A stretch of 64,000 nucleotides of DNA from Diphasiastrum complanatum (GCA_029204225.1 CM055098.1:13355815-13419814); one strand, 5' to 3'; positions 44,661 through 57,209 are shown, counted from the stretch's first letter. Notes: generated by a model not told the origin, from the sequence alone. Numbers and translations are program-made.

Positions 44661-46002
44661 TTCACCCAAAATCTAGTCACCTTTAGAAAAAGGACCTTAC
44701 CTAGATTGCAAAGATTAAGGCTCACAATAATTGAATCAAAACATAAAAAAATTAGATCCAGACATCCCTTTTGGACTCACTAAGATCCAAAGACTCTAAT
44801 CTTAAGAGTTGAATTGGATTTGATAAGTTTTGATACCAATCTATGTCCTAGTTTTTCACCAATCTTGACTAGCTTGAACAATTTTAAAAAATGGTATCTA
44901 GAGATTCACCAAGATCTTAACCAAGATTGTACACTCAAATATGGAATCTTCCCTATTCTAGACACCCAATGGTATCACAACTTGACCCTCACACTCTCAC
45001 AAAAAAAGTTTGACTAGAATCAATTTGAGTTTTATGCAATCATATGCCAATTTTACACAAAAAAAAAAAAATTGTACACAAATTACATGCATGTGGAAGG
45101 ACTATAATGATGATTTTTTTGGCCTCACAACAACTATATCTGAACAATATTCAAAACACTAGAAAGATCTCCCAACATCTAGATCACAAACTCTAGAATC
45201 ATAGCACACCGGAATCTAGTCAATTGGAAAATTAGACCTTGCTTTGATCACCAAGATTAAAGCACAGCAAACTTGAACCAAATCACACCAAAATTAGATC
45301 CAATCAATCCTATTGACGAGTGGAAATGAAGCTCAATGATTGGACCTCTCTAAAATCACCTCTTGCATTGCTTGGACCACTTACAACCACCTGTTACATT
45401 GATTGGACCATTTTGGTTTAACTATGATTTGTCCAAATTGACAAATGAGATTATGAGCTGCAATGTATTTCAACATAGATCTAACCCAAGATTAGATCTA
45501 AACTTGACAAAAGCATTCTTGAGCAATGGTTTGTGAGAAGATTGACAATACATGAAGATGATCCAATATGCTCCAAGGTGATCTCTCTTCCAATAATCTT
45601 CTCCCTTACAAAATGGTGTGCTATCTCAATCTGCTTGCTTTTTGCATGAAAAATTGGATTATTTGCAAGAGCTTGAGCCAAGATATTTTCACACTTGATA
45701 GCCTTTGAAAAAGGCATTAGAAACATCAAGTTGGAAGATCCTCCAATTGAAATAGCATGCAATAGAAATGATAACTCTTATAGTAACCACCTGTGAAAAA
45801 ATCAAATCCAAAACATACTTGATGTATCTCTAAGATTTTGACCAAATTTAGTTGCACATCTAGATTTAGCTACAAGATAGAAATCATCACTTTACACATG
45901 CTAGAATTGAATAAATCACTAAGATTTGATCATAAGAACTAAGATCCAATATGTTATTGTCCATGTCCATACAACAACAGAAGCATACTGTCCTTCACAC
46001 GT
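44661..46002. other. Duplicated leader relics, no intact gene
   Basis: Two diverged copies of the A/B-type leader occur at about 44600-44800 and 45150-45320 (minus orientation). A minus-strand copia RNase H end (KCENILAQALANNPIFHAKSKQIEIAHHFVREKI) is at 45762-45481. The right arm of the inverted repeat is at 45315-45465. Confidence 0.55.
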
Positions 46003-46187
46003 GTGGATGCAAGATCAACAATAAAAATGACATTTTACACACTAGAAATCTTGAGAAATACACATGAGAATGATTTTGGAAAAGATGCTTGCTTGGGTAA
46101 GAGGGGTAGTAATGTGGTAACAAGCGGGACTAGATGTGGTAATCTTTTTAAGATTGATGTTAAGAATTATTACTATTTTTCCTATAG
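46003..46187 (+). pseudogene. copia protease-tail fragment
   Basis: Encodes GKDACLGKRGSNVVTSGTRCGNLFKIDV, the segment that follows the protease in copia polyproteins (compare FDGDACLIKKGCSIIAKGKRQGKLFKLD in element E). It is joined directly to the primer site of the next element. Confidence 0.65.
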
Positions 46188-46296
46188 TGGTATCAGAGCA
46201 TATTAGAGTTGATACAGTGGTATTATCGCACCCCTCTCAACATTCTTCATACATCCATCAATAGCCGCATCTGGAATTTATTCAAAAGAATAGAAG

Positions 46297-47154
46297 ATGT
46301 CGTCAATCAACAACATTCAATCTAAGATCAGTACGATCTTGGATCCAGAAGGTTCAAACTATGTGATCTGAAAATTAAAGACTTCACTCATATTGAAGGG
46401 CGAAGGTCTTTGGCAATGGGTAGAACCAATAGAGGAGAAGCCAACAACTACTCCTGGCAAAGAACTTCAAGAATGGAGTTTGAGAAATGACAAAGCTATA
46501 GCAAATATTGTGTCATCAGTGCATGACAACATAATGCTAGATCTTACATCAATTTTGAACACAAAAGACTTTTGGGAAAAACTGCAAACCAAAAATGAGA
46601 CTAGATCTTGTAATCAAATCATGTTCTTGGAAGACCAATTAACTTACCTACAATGGGACGACAAAGACTTGACCACATTCGTACGAAAGATAAAGGATTT
46701 GTTTATTTCTTTGAAGAATTCTGGCACAGAAAATGCAATCTCAAAGAAAAAACAACTTAGCTATTTTCTTCGAGCCCTATCCAGGTCATTCCACACAACT
46801 CAAACTTTACTGGCAAAAGATTTGACTATGACGCTTCAAAAGGCAATAGATGGAGTCAAAGAGGAAGTAGAAGCTCGTGAACGCTATGACGGTAAAGGTG
46901 ATTCCGAAAATGTTCTATCTACTCAGAAGAATAAATCCTCAAAGAAGTCTAAGTTTAGGAGGGAGTCGTCTAAAAAGAATGAGTCCAAGACAAATGATCA
47001 ACAATATGGAAAACAACAGAAAAATTTTGGTGATAGAAAGATTTGCAATAGATGCAAAAGATCAAGTCATACAGAAGACAAGTGTTGGTTAAATCCAAAA
47101 ATTGTTTGCATTCATTGTCATAAACGGGGTCATGCAGCAGTAGACTATTATTAG
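46297..47154 (+). pseudogene. Element K gag (UBN2 and zinc knuckles)
   Basis: From ATG 46297 (MSSINNIQSKISTILDPEGSNYVI) the first domain residue tryptophan is a stop (TGA near 46370); the rest is open to 47154. It contains the UBN2 gag core (WSLRNDKAIANIVSSVHD, DFWEKLQ, FLRALSRSFHTT) and cysteine clusters CNRCKRSSHTEDKC and CIHCHKRGHAAVDYY, the last lacking its final cysteine. Confidence 0.82.
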
Positions 47155-48812
47155 AATCCCAAAAACAAAAAGGAGCATAATCGAAGCGAACCTTCAGATT
47201 CAAATTATGTCGAAGACAAAGCAAAATGCTCCAGAGCAGCAGAAGACAGGACGACAAGAAACTCAACAACATATGTTAGTGCTGATTTATGTTGTTCATC
47301 AAATTCAAAAATTCAAGAAGTAGTACTAGTTGATGGAACTGGTGTACTGTGGTTGGACACGAATCAGAGTGACAAGAAACTGGAGAAAGTTCTCTATGTT
47401 CTTACTCTTGATAAAGATCTTTTATCCATAGCAAAGATAGTTGATACAGAAATGTCAGTAATTTTCACAAAAAACTCTTGTAAATTGTTCGATGAAGATT
47501 CTGATAACCTAGTTGTTAAAGGCAACAGAGAAGAAAATTTGTATCACTTGAATATTCGAACTCGAGTTGAACAAGCTAATCAAACTCAAGAATCAACAGA
47601 TATTTTGTGGCACAAGGGGCTATGTCACATAAACATGGAAGCCTTGTACCAATTCAACAAAAGTCTAAGAATCGAAGGAGTCAAAATCAAGAGTTGAGAT
47701 ATTTAAACTACTTGCGAATCCTATCTTAAAGGCAAAATGAATAGAATACCTTTCAGTAAAGATGTTTATAAAGCAACCAAGGTACTTGAAATTGTGCATT
47801 CAGATATTTGTGGACCATTCGGAGTATTGTCATTAGGTGATGCAATAGACTTCATTACGTTTATTGATTACTTCAGCAAGTTCGTTGTGGTATACTTTAT
47901 TCGTACAAAATCTGAAGCTTTCGAGAAATTTGTTGAGTATACAAATTGGGCTAAGAAGAAGATAGGCAATAAGTTGAAGCGAAATTCGCACAGATCGTGG
48001 AGGTGAGTACATTTCCAACGAATTCAAAGCTTACTGTACTGATCAAGGTATTATGCATACAAAGTCTGCATCATACACACCTCAACACAATGGAATAGCT
48101 GAACGAAAAAATTGTACACTTAAGAAAGCTGCTAGGTGTATGATGGCTCATGCGAAAGCACCAAAATTGTTGTGGACGGAACCAGTGGCTACATCAAATT
48201 ATTTTCAAAATCGAATTCTGAAATCTCGAATACCGGATAATCGAAGCCAAACCTTGCACATGTTCGGACATTTGGATGTGCAGTTTATATGCACATACTA
48301 GACAAATTGAGAAAGAAACTCGATGAAAAGACAGAACAAGGTTTTTTGGTAGGATTCGAGTTACATTCGTCATACTATTGAGTCTACATACCCAAAACTG
48401 GCAGAATAAAAGTTGTTCAAGATATCAAATTTGATGAGTCAAAATACATAGCAGACAGTGACTTAGTCGGCTATGAAATTCTCAAAAATTATTATGAGTT
48501 ACCAACAACAGAAGTAAAACAAGCAGATGATGAACGAGAATTACCATATTTAGAGGGAGTTCAAGATCGAGTACGTGACAGACTCAAATCACCAGTTCGA
48601 ATTCCAAAAGACAAGGTCGAATTTGAAAATGTAGAATTGAATTCGAAACCTGTACAGACTGTGAGAAGATCTGATAGACAACGAAAACCACCAATAAGGT
48701 TTGGTCAGGATGTTTCAACAAATATAGCCATCGAATTTTGTTGTTTCTCAGACGAACCTCAAACATTCGAGGAAGCGGAAACAAAGCGTTTATTTGAATA
48801 TCAACTGTTGTA
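47155..48812 (+). pseudogene. Element K protease to integrase and linker
   Basis: GAG-pre-integrase (ILWHKGLCHINMEALYQF, about 47600-47660), integrase core LEIVHSDICGPFG, FITFIDYFSKF, then a frameshift and HNGIAERKNCTLKKAARCMM (48080-48150), followed by the C-terminal linker with LRRSDRQRKPPIRFG-type sequence ending near 48812. Stops at about 47696, 48004, 48300 and 48380. No RT follows. Confidence 0.82.
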
Positions 48813-49172
48813 ACGGTTAGATCTACTGTTATAGAATCAAAAGACCAGAAGACTTGTTTAGTAGCAATATAAATACATGTGCACTACTCATTGTAACTCG
48901 ACTAATAGACACAATAGCAAAATAAGACAGCAAGAGATGTATACTGATGATTCAGATTCAGAATTATAAAATTCATTTTTGATCAAAGTTTCTCAATTTT
49001 TTATTGTCTAAAATTGTCTGTCTAAAATTGTCTCTTAATTCTACATGCTTATTCAATCAAGACATCAGTACATAGATCAGAAATAGACCCTATTGAAGAC
49101 ACTGATATTAGTTTGATTTATTCAAACTTTCATCGTGTTTTCTGAGGAAGAATCATTACTATTTTTTCTACA
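48806..49172 (+). repeat. Probable 3' LTR of element K
   Basis: TGTTGTAACGG to TTTTTTCTACA, about 367 bp, with TATAAATA at 48868-48875 and a short internal duplication (CTAAAATTGTCT twice near 49005-49035). No clear polypurine tract before it. Confidence 0.55.
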
Positions 49173-49259
49173 GATCTCATTTCATCATGTAGAAGCAACT
49201 ATGGTGCTATTTCATGTGACTTCTTACTTGAAAACTTCAATTGGAAGTATCTCTTATCA

Positions 49260-50065
49260 ATGGTGCTTGATATGAAGAATGTAATAGTTATTACTTTGGG
49301 GATTTTTAGATCCATATTCTTTGTCAATATTCCTTTACAAGTAGGAAATAAGGTGGATCTAATATCAATCAAGAGGATGATGGTAGGATTTTCTACATTA
49401 TTTGATGTACCATCTTGCTTTTATGAGGTTTCTACATCTCATAGTTGGAGTGAGGCAATGCTTGTCTTGTATCATGCCTCTTGTATGGACATATTGCTTG
49501 TCTTCAATGTCTTAGATATGTTTCCAAATCATTTTGAAATCAAGTGGTTGGATCATCAAATGTATGTTATTGGATCTAGTAAGAGCAAGAATGAGTTTGT
49601 TACTCATAGTGTGAAAAATCATGTTTTTACATGTTTTGAGGCAATTTGTAAAATTCTCTTGTAAGTGAAGCATCCAAAGAAGACACTTACATCCTTGAGC
49701 AAGTATGTAGCCTAAATAAGATCAAGATAGTATTTGATTTCAAGATTAGATTCATCATGCAAAAATTTCTTAGTATGTGGACTAGTCAAGCTAGAATTGA
49801 AAATCTTGATAATCGTCACATTTGCTCATCTTATGATCTTTATGAGGCATGGAAGCCTCAAATTTCACTCTTTATAATGCAGCCATCTTCAATAAGATCA
49901 AGATAGTGTTTGATTTCAGTATTAGATTCATCATGGAAATAGTTCTTAGTTTGTGGACTAGTCAAGCTAGAATTGAAAATCTTGATAATCATCACATTTG
50001 CTCATCTTATGATCTTGATCTGTATGATCTTTATGATGCATGGAAGCCTCAGAATTCACTCTTAA
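49260..50065 (+). pseudogene. Relic D: diverged internal part of the A/B family
   Basis: A 134-codon frame (49260-49664) has FDVPSCFYEVSTSHSWSEAM, the copia linker/RT start, and its continuation parallels the A/B ORF (LLVSEASKVDTYIHKQV-like stretch at about 49655-49720). It is more decayed than A and B and carries a tandem duplication of its last part. Confidence 0.6.
49715..50061 (+). repeat. Tandem duplication of about 160 bp in relic D
   Basis: Copy 1 at 49715-49870 and copy 2 at 49891-50061 share AATAAGATCAAGATAGT, GGACTAGTCAAGCTAGAATT and CATGGAAGCCTC; copy 2 has a 15-base insertion. Confidence 0.9.
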
Positions 50066-50560
50066 TTGTGTAGCCATCTTCATGCAAGTGGACAAGCATT
50101 GAGGGAACACAAGGATATGGTGGCAAATTGGTGGAATTCTCTTCAAAGGAGTTGTCAAGTGATTTCTACCAAAGAAAACTTATCATGGATATGGTGAGGT
50201 TGCTGCCATGGAGGGAGGGCATTTTCATACTTAGTTTGTTGTAGTACAACTCTCCACATGTGTGAAAGTACTTGTATGGTTGATTTAGGCATGTAGGAAT
50301 GTGCTCTTGCATGTAGGAATGTGCTCTTGCCTTAATTATGGAATAGAGCTTGGTTTTCAATCTGTGTGATCTATGTGCAATCACAAAGTCTTAGGAGATC
50401 AATAATACACTTTGTGGCACTCCCACATGTGTGAAATTCAACACATTTCCTCTAATGATGTATTGTTTTTATTATCAATGAGGTGTATTCTTTATCTATA
50501 GCTTTCTTCCAAAGATTAAAATTAGCCTGTGTGAGTGCTTCTTTGACTGTGGTTGGCTCT
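50066..50560. other. LTR-like sequence after relic D
   Basis: Two CCACATGTGTGAAA motifs (near 50255 and 50421), a perfect 20-bp tandem duplication at 50291-50330 (ATGTAGGAATGTGCTCTTGC) and similarity to 43640-43770. No gene. Confidence 0.55.
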
Positions 50561-50579
50561 TGTGAAAGGTAATGAGCAC

Positions 50580-51480
50580 ACCCATCAGTGAATATGACAG
50601 GCTAAGCTCAAATCCTTGTAGATCTTCTGGAAAGTGCTTCTGGCTGCAAAATTCAATGTTGTGTCAGCTACTCCTGAATTGCATCTTCTTGTTCTTCTTC
50701 TGAATATATTTGTATAGACTGACTGAATTGTGTTTCGACATTCATCAATATTCATAACATGAACGATAGGTGGAACCTTGTTCTTTTTCCCTTTAAGTCG
50801 ATAAACTAATCTTTAAGAAATGTAACATCCCTACTAGTGAAAACTTTATAAATAACATGATTAAACAATCTACACATGCCATTTGAAGAAGAATAATCGA
50901 CAAAAATTGTTTTTATAGAATGCTTTTCAAGTTTCTTTTTTGTGTTTTTAGGAACATGAGCATAGGTAGTGCACCTAAAAACTTATAAATGTTTTAATGA
51001 AGGTTTGGATCCAGTCCAAAATTCATAAGGAGTTTTGCTATTTGATAAACCTTTAGTCAAACATCAATTCCGCACATAAGTTGTTGCTCTTCTCGAAGAA
51101 TCATCAATAAATGTAATAAAGACTTTAGCACCAAGCAATGATGGTGTCTGCATCGGGCCACATGTATCTGAACGAATTATGTCTAGCAGATTTCTACATA
51201 CATGTTCTTGGTTCAACTTGAAAGGTCTCCTAGTCAGCTTTTCTATGATATAGCTTTGACAGGCTGGAGGGTCGATACTTCAATAATCAAGATTAAGAAC
51301 TAAAGATTGTTTAGACATATTTGCAATAGACACATGATTTAAATTCCCAAGTCTACAATGTCAAATTAATTCTTTATTAATCAAGATTGAATTGTTTAAA
51401 GTATAGTCGGTCACTGAGTAACAATGAATAAGCCTATATGGTCGAGGCTTGTCGATGGTGAATGGAGTTGTTGGAACAAA
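50580..51480 (-). pseudogene. copia integrase/linker relic, minus strand
   Basis: Reading the minus strand across several frames gives integrase-like pieces (CGPMQTPSLLGAKVFITFIDDSSRR, then SNSKTPYEFWTGSKPSLKHL and VFTSRDVTF). Heavily decayed. It is distinct from the integrase at 51994-52293, so two copia copies lie side by side. Confidence 0.6.
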
Positions 51481-51499
51481 CTCTTGCATTTGCTACTTC

Positions 51500-53332
51500 T
51501 ACTTAAAATCATAGAATTTTTCTTCTCGACATCTCGACTGGCTGATATTCGATCTGGTTCGACATCATAAATTCAATAAGCTTTGTTTGAGGTCGAGTAC
51601 TCGATAAAAATATCCCTATAGTTGATAGGATTGAGCTTCTTTCTCAAGTCCAAAAGAATTTGCATGTAGCATGGACGAACAGTCGAAGGTGCTTCAGACT
51701 CGGCTTGTAGTCATAGTAGGCTTCGAATGGAGTCTTCAAGTTGACTACTTAGGTGCTCGAATAGTTTTGCAAATAAAAAATTATAGATTTTGCTTCAGCC
51801 CAAAATTTTTTGGACAACTAAGCATTTGATAGCATTGTTCATCTTGCATTTAGCAATAATCAGTTGTTCTTCTTGAATAATTCATTCTGTTGTGGGGTGG
51901 AGCTAGTGGTGAACTGATGATGTGTATTGCACAAAGATAGACAGTCAGGATCTTGAGCTTTTGACCAGCCTGTGTCTCAACAAACTGCTTGAATTATTTG
52001 AAGCAGTTGAATGCCTCAGACTTGTTCTTGATGAATATAGTCTTGCTGAATCTCGAATAGTCATCGATAAAAGTGATAAAATACAATGCAGAATCTAGAG
52101 ATAGTATGCTCATAGGGCCAGACAAATCACTATGTATAGATTCAAAAGTGGACTTTTCTCTAGTGGATTTCCCTTTTGAGAATCTTGATCTAGGTTGTTT
52201 TCCTAGTAAGCACATCTTAGAGATAGTTCGAGTGTTTATGGAAGCATTATTTATGCTCAAATCCTTGACCAGACTATTGTGATGCATGTACAAAATAGCT
52301 CACATGTTTAAATGTCCTGATCTTTGATGTCATAATTGGGCATTAGAAGTACTCACATTTGTAGAAAGTGCTTATTCATGACTCAAGACATACAACTTTC
52401 CTTGTCTATTTGTAGAGAAGATTTTTTTAGATTCTTCGTCCAAGATAGTACGTTGTCTAGAATTAAACAAAGCTCTATAGCCTTGATTTGTTATCTTGTT
52501 GATAGACAATATATTCCTAGCAAAATCAAAACTTCCTCTATGATGTTACTGCATCTTCTTCTTTGCTTTGTTGTGCTTGAGAACTCGACAGTTCTTGATG
52601 TCGTGACTGTTCACTTGCAATACTTGCAGAAGAGTTTGGTCTTTGGTTGTTGTTGCTATCGATCATGCTATTGTTACTGGTTCGAATCAGTTTTCTCAAC
52701 TTTTGTCTTCTTGTCCTTCATATTCTTCTTTCTCTAGGATTGTTGCTTATTCAAATACATGGAAAATATCTTGGTATTTGATGAAGGTAAGTTCTTCCAT
52801 TTTACTTCTTCCAATAAACTTGTTGTCAACTTTTGGAGAGACAGCTCAAGAGCAATACTAGATTGTCGTAAGAGGGACGAAGACTGAATAGAAGAGACAT
52901 ATAGCATCTTCATCCAATATTGGTGAACCTAATGTAGCTAGCTGATTAAGTAGTTGTTTAAAATCATTCAGATGCTTGCTAACTGAAGTTTCTTCACTCA
53001 TCTTAAGTGACAGGAATTTCTTTCTTAGAAAGTGACAAGTTGTAACATCTATAGTTTTTGTACAAACTAGTCAAAATGTCACAAGCTTATTTGGAAGTAA
53101 AACAATTTGCTACATGAGCTATTTGCAAATCTTTTAGATTCAGATTTACAATAGCTAATTCTTTGCCATTTTTTTCTTCCCAAGCGGTCAGTAATTTAGG
53201 TTTAACTGCTTTGGCTATCGAACCGTAGACGTTGATTAAAGAACAATCTAAGAATGGTAATCATTGTGAATTCAATTGATAATTCGAACTTGGTCTGATA
53301 CCACCTCATTGGTGCTTCTAGCTCTGATACCA
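51500..53332 (-). pseudogene. Element J: copia gag-integrase relic, minus strand
   Basis: From the primer-binding site (GCTCTGATACCA on the plus strand, about 53321-53332) leftwards: gag pieces (ELAIVNLNLKDLQIAHVANCF, EETSVSKHLNDFKQLLNQLA, a knuckle-like CKYCK) at about 53200-52580, then 52293-51994 with the integrase start KSTFESIHSDLSGPMSILS, FITFIDDYSRFSKTIFIKN, and an integrase tail to about 51500. Many stops. Confidence 0.68.
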
Positions 53333-55121
53333 CTTTTTGGTGTTAGACGCTCGAACTCAACAATCCTTGTAGGATGTAAGAGTTCTCACCAAACAAAGGA
53401 CAAACAATGAAAATTATAAAGGATCGAATCGAACTATCGAATTTTGATTATTACTTGGATCATCTGTGAATCTTCAATGGAGGATGAGGATGCACCATTC
53501 CTTCGAATATCCTCTTGCAACAATATAATTATGACTCTAGACAAAGAAACGTCTTAGTGAATTGACATAACCATCACCCAGCCTTCATATGAGGATGGCA
53601 GACTAGAAAATAAGGTCATAACCACATCCGAATTTTCGATGACTAAAGTACATGACACATTGTTAAATGTTGAAAGTTGACTCTATGCAAGTTTCAAGAT
53701 TTATTTGTAACTTAATACTCAATACAATAATATTTGGAATTGAGATTCACAAACTTCAAATTTCAAAGACTTTGCACTTTAGCATTGCCCATTAAAATAG
53801 GCCCCAAAAGATTGAAGTTTGAACAATGGGCTAGGTTGCCAACTTCAAGCTTATTAGAAGAGTTATCCATCTTCCATAAATATTACAATTGATTATTAAC
53901 TTTTGCCCCCAAATAGAAAAGTTTCATATTTCAATCTTTATGTGGTCTAGGCTTCATGAAAGCTGAAAGAACTTGCAAGGCTAATGGACATGATCCATCT
54001 AGATTCTAGTTGAAGCATCTATTTTGTTTAGTGAACAATTTACTTGGAATCTATATGAGAAATATAAATAGGCATAATCTTATACTTTTTTTAGTTGGAA
54101 TTCAATATTAAAAAAATTTAAATTGATTTTGCATGAAAGTACTATCCGGATAGAAACTATCTCGATGTAGTTGTTAGGATCCACATGAGGTGTGGTTGAG
54201 TGGCAAGGTGTGCAAAGGTGCATAACCTCCACAACAAGTGTGGAAAATTTCAAATATCCAAAGTAGGTATATCGTGACTAGTGAGATCATAAAGGTCATC
54301 ATCAATGAGATCATCTTCTGCAGCTCATCATCCCCTCGCATCCACCCACAATGGACTTGTGTCTCCCATGACTCCTAGTTTGCAAATCATCTAATATCTC
54401 TCCTTGAAACATGACTCTAATCACATTGATGCACAAAGTTGATAAGATGGCAAGTTCAATTCCTAAATTGTGGATGGTGGGATTGAGTGCTTGAAAATTT
54501 TATTAGATCTTGGATCCCATATAGTGTCCACACAAGTGACATCAAGAACACAATGTCACTACTAATAATCTACATTCTTTAACTACTTTGTATGGTTTTA
54601 GTACAAAAATTAAGCACAATTTTATTAACATATATTTTTTCAGGTGGGCTATTCGAGGTGCCATTGTTGGTAAGAGAGAATAGTGAATGCCATCCATCTA
54701 TGGTGATGCCCCTAAACCAAAGGGACCATATGTCTTGTGATAGGATTCATCACAAGTGACAAGTATTGCTAAGGCGTATTGACTTTGGAAGGTACCTTCA
54801 TGCATTGTGGCCAATACCATGAAGTATATGTTCTAATTTTGTAGCAGTTATTTTTAAAGAGAGATGATGAGTTTTAATGACACACAAGCTAGCACCAAGT
54901 TTCAACCACCATATAGTATCATTTTTTGAAAACCGTCTCCTTGAAAAGTTGGATCAAGTTTATCACCAAAACACATCTTCTTTCCAACGGCATCTTAATG
55001 GTTACAATCATGTATTAAAAGATCAGTCTTCGAAAGCACTGAATATATGTTATGTATAGTACAATTTTTATGGTGAAAAGTGTGAAGCCCTAAAACAAAT
55101 CTAAACAAAATTACTTTGGAG
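53333..55121. other. Possible LTR remnant, then no gene seen
   Basis: 53333-53640 should be the 5' LTR of element J but I could not find its ends. From 53640 to 55121 I see no gene, repeat array or element. Confidence 0.45.
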
Positions 55122-57209
55122 TCATGTATGAAAAAAGATATCTTTGAAAGGGTTGAAACCTACAGCTGAAGAAACCTGCATGACCAAAAACATTGCATAC
55201 AAAATCAATAATCCAATGCCGGAAACTTTGCTCGGTTGCATGTTGTTGATGGATAAATGCAAGAGTGCCCAAAGCAGCCCTACCACCAGGAAACCCAAAG
55301 TTATGAAGAGAGTGTCATCCTTTGGAAGTATATATACACCAAAGTCAGCTTTCCAAGTGGCAAGGACTAGAGATAATCCTAATCCCACGAGAGTATTGAA
55401 CATGGGACCTGCGTAACATCCGGATATGGCAATTTGCACATCATCTCCCCCGTTAGATGCCAAGGCAAGGTTAGCCATCAAGTCTCCACTAGAGTTACCC
55501 CAAGCTAGAAGTGTGAGAGCTAAAACTGCAGGGTCAATTTCTAGAATCACACCTAGACTGACCAAAACTGCAACTAATTCCCTTGCAATGAAGTAAAACC
55601 AGAAAACGCTCATGAAAAATCCACCACACACCCAAACAAACGCAAAATTTCTTGGTGGGTGCTCGGCCTGGGTTGTGAAATATGCAAGGATTCCCAAAAT
55701 GCAGCCACAGCACATGCCTACATAGATGAGCCAACCTTGGGTTATTATTCCACCTTCACTATCTACCAACACAAAAGCAACAAGAATTGGAGCAAGAGTG
55801 GCGCTTGACACTGCATAGAACTGAGACCACCTTTCCTCCTCCACAATTGGAATTGTGAGGCGTCTTGGCAATGAAAGAGGCCACTCTATCAGCAATTCAG
55901 AAAGCTTGCGAACAATATGCAGAATCTTAGAGCATTTTGTATTTGTCACCTGCTGCTCCGTTTGTCCCCACATTGCTCGATTCCTTTCATCATTGTTAGA
56001 CGTCTCACTGGTATCAGAAAACATGAAATATTTGGGGATCCACTGCCACAGAGGCAGTGGAGTATTGCCTGCAGAAAGAGTAGAGGTAAAGTCAGGATCT
56101 GGTAAGAGTAAATAAGGGCCCCTTTCATCAGGCTGCTTTACTGAAATGTCAATAGTTGTACATGGCTGAGAGGATGATGGCTGAGAAGCTTGCCAAGACT
56201 GTGGTTTCAAGAATTCCCATGTAGCCACAGTTATTGCGTACAGAAGATAAATAGAAAAATATGTCAGTGCTCCCCCGAAACTGATCTTGCCAATTATCTG
56301 AATTACAGCGAGAATCAAAACACCTCCCAGAAAAAAGGAAATGTCTCGGATGAAGCATCTGCGATCCAGGTGAACAGATGTTCCTGCCACTAGCAGAATC
56401 ACAGAACCAGCAACAACGCAAACTACGAAAACAGCACCTCCCAACACGCTGTTGAACCCCACTTGTCCGTTACCAGCCCCCATAAATGCTGCAATGCTTG
56501 AAAATACATCGGGAGCTCCATTGCCAAAGGGCAAGAGGGTGACGCCAGCGACTGTAGGGGACAGATGCAGACGTTTTGAAAGCCTTTCTAAAGAGCAACA
56601 AAAGTAATCTGCTGCCGTGTTGCCGAGGATGTAAAACAGAGCACTTAGCCAGAGAATCAACGAGGTGACACCAAGCAGTGGCGCTTTTCCACAGAAACAG
56701 AAGCAAAATTGTATATAGTTGATCAAACCTGCCGACCTGCAGTCCTTATGCGCCATAACGAATTCGCATGCATCCGAGAAGCCCGCATGCCTTCCGACTT
56801 TCTCGCAAGGGGCTGCACTCTGAAGATTGTTCCAACGTGAGGTTATCGTCTTGTTCTCATTCCCACCATCCTGTGCCAGACCTCTTGCTTTGATCGAAGA
56901 ACTGCTCGGATGCCTGCCAAAGAGAGCTGCGAGGAATCTAGCCAGAAAATCATTTGCTGATGAGTCCTTATCCCTGTGGATCACTGTTCTTCTTGATCCG
57001 GGAACTCCAGCTTCCCAATATCTAGGCCCAGCAGGCGAATCGTTCAAGGGCGCTGTCGGATCTTCATCATAGACCTGAATTTTAAAAGGTCTGTTGGGGC
57101 TGAAAAACGAACCATCCCAAAGGAATAAAGTAAATACAACTATGGCAGCAATGTGAAGTATCTTCCGAGCATGCTTGGCGAAATTATGCTGCATTGCTAT
57201 TTCGAACAC
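55122..57209 (-). CDS. CCX: Cation/calcium exchanger, CCX family
   Basis: A 695-residue intronless membrane protein of the Ca2+/cation antiporter superfamily (plant CCX, NCKX-like), which exchanges K+, Na+ or Ca2+ for protons or other cations at endomembranes or the plasma membrane. An N-terminal hydrophobic segment (17-31) is followed by a hydrophilic region with cysteines (CEKV, CEFVMAHKDC) typical of the family, then the first Na_Ca_ex domain with alpha-1 motif GNGAPDVFS (229-237), a cytosolic loop (about 335-460) and the second domain with alpha-2 motif GNSSGDLMA (571-579). The two repeats face opposite sides of the membrane and bind the ion. About 11-13 membrane segments. Start: ATG 57209; a second in-frame ATG five codons on is equally possible. 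Plant CCX genes are usually intronless, and no disruption is seen. Substrate cannot be told from sequence. Confidence 0.93.
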   Translation of the reverse strand: MFEIAMQHNFAKHARKILHIAAIVVFTLFLWDGSFFSPNRPFKIQVYDEDPTAPLNDSPAGPRYWEAGVPGSRRTVIHRDKDSSANDFLARFLAALFGRHPSSSSIKARGLAQDGGNENKTITSRWNNLQSAAPCEKVGRHAGFSDACEFVMAHKDCRSAGLINYIQFCFCFCGKAPLLGVTSLILWLSALFYILGNTAADYFCCSLERLSKRLHLSPTVAGVTLLPFGNGAPDVFSSIAAFMGAGNGQVGFNSVLGGAVFVVCVVAGSVILLVAGTSVHLDRRCFIRDISFFLGGVLILAVIQIIGKISFGGALTYFSIYLLYAITVATWEFLKPQSWQASQPSSSQPCTTIDISVKQPDERGPYLLLPDPDFTSTLSAGNTPLPLWQWIPKYFMFSDTSETSNNDERNRAMWGQTEQQVTNTKCSKILHIVRKLSELLIEWPLSLPRRLTIPIVEEERWSQFYAVSSATLAPILVAFVLVDSEGGIITQGWLIYVGMCCGCILGILAYFTTQAEHPPRNFAFVWVCGGFFMSVFWFYFIARELVAVLVSLGVILEIDPAVLALTLLAWGNSSGDLMANLALASNGGDDVQIAISGCYAGPMFNTLVGLGLSLVLATWKADFGVYILPKDDTLFITLGFLVVGLLWALLHLSINNMQPSKVSGIGLLILYAMFLVMQVSSAVGFNPFKDIFFHT

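Larger units (their letters stand above)
46188..49172 (+). mobile_element. Element K: Ty1/copia relic lacking RT
   Basis: Primer-binding site TGGTATCAGAGC at 46188-46199, gag, protease region, integrase, linker and a probable 3' LTR. RT and RNase H are wholly missing between the linker and the LTR, and gag and integrase have stops. Only the last 25 or so bases before the primer site resemble the 3' LTR end, so the 5' LTR is lost. Confidence 0.82.

Noticed and set aside
46020-46187. 5' LTR for element K
   Set aside because: Only about 25 bases before the primer site resemble the 3' LTR end; the rest encodes a copia protease tail.
54176-54230. tRNA-Ser-like phrase GTGGTTGAGTGGCAAGG
   Set aside because: A-box-like only; no B box at the right distance and no fold.
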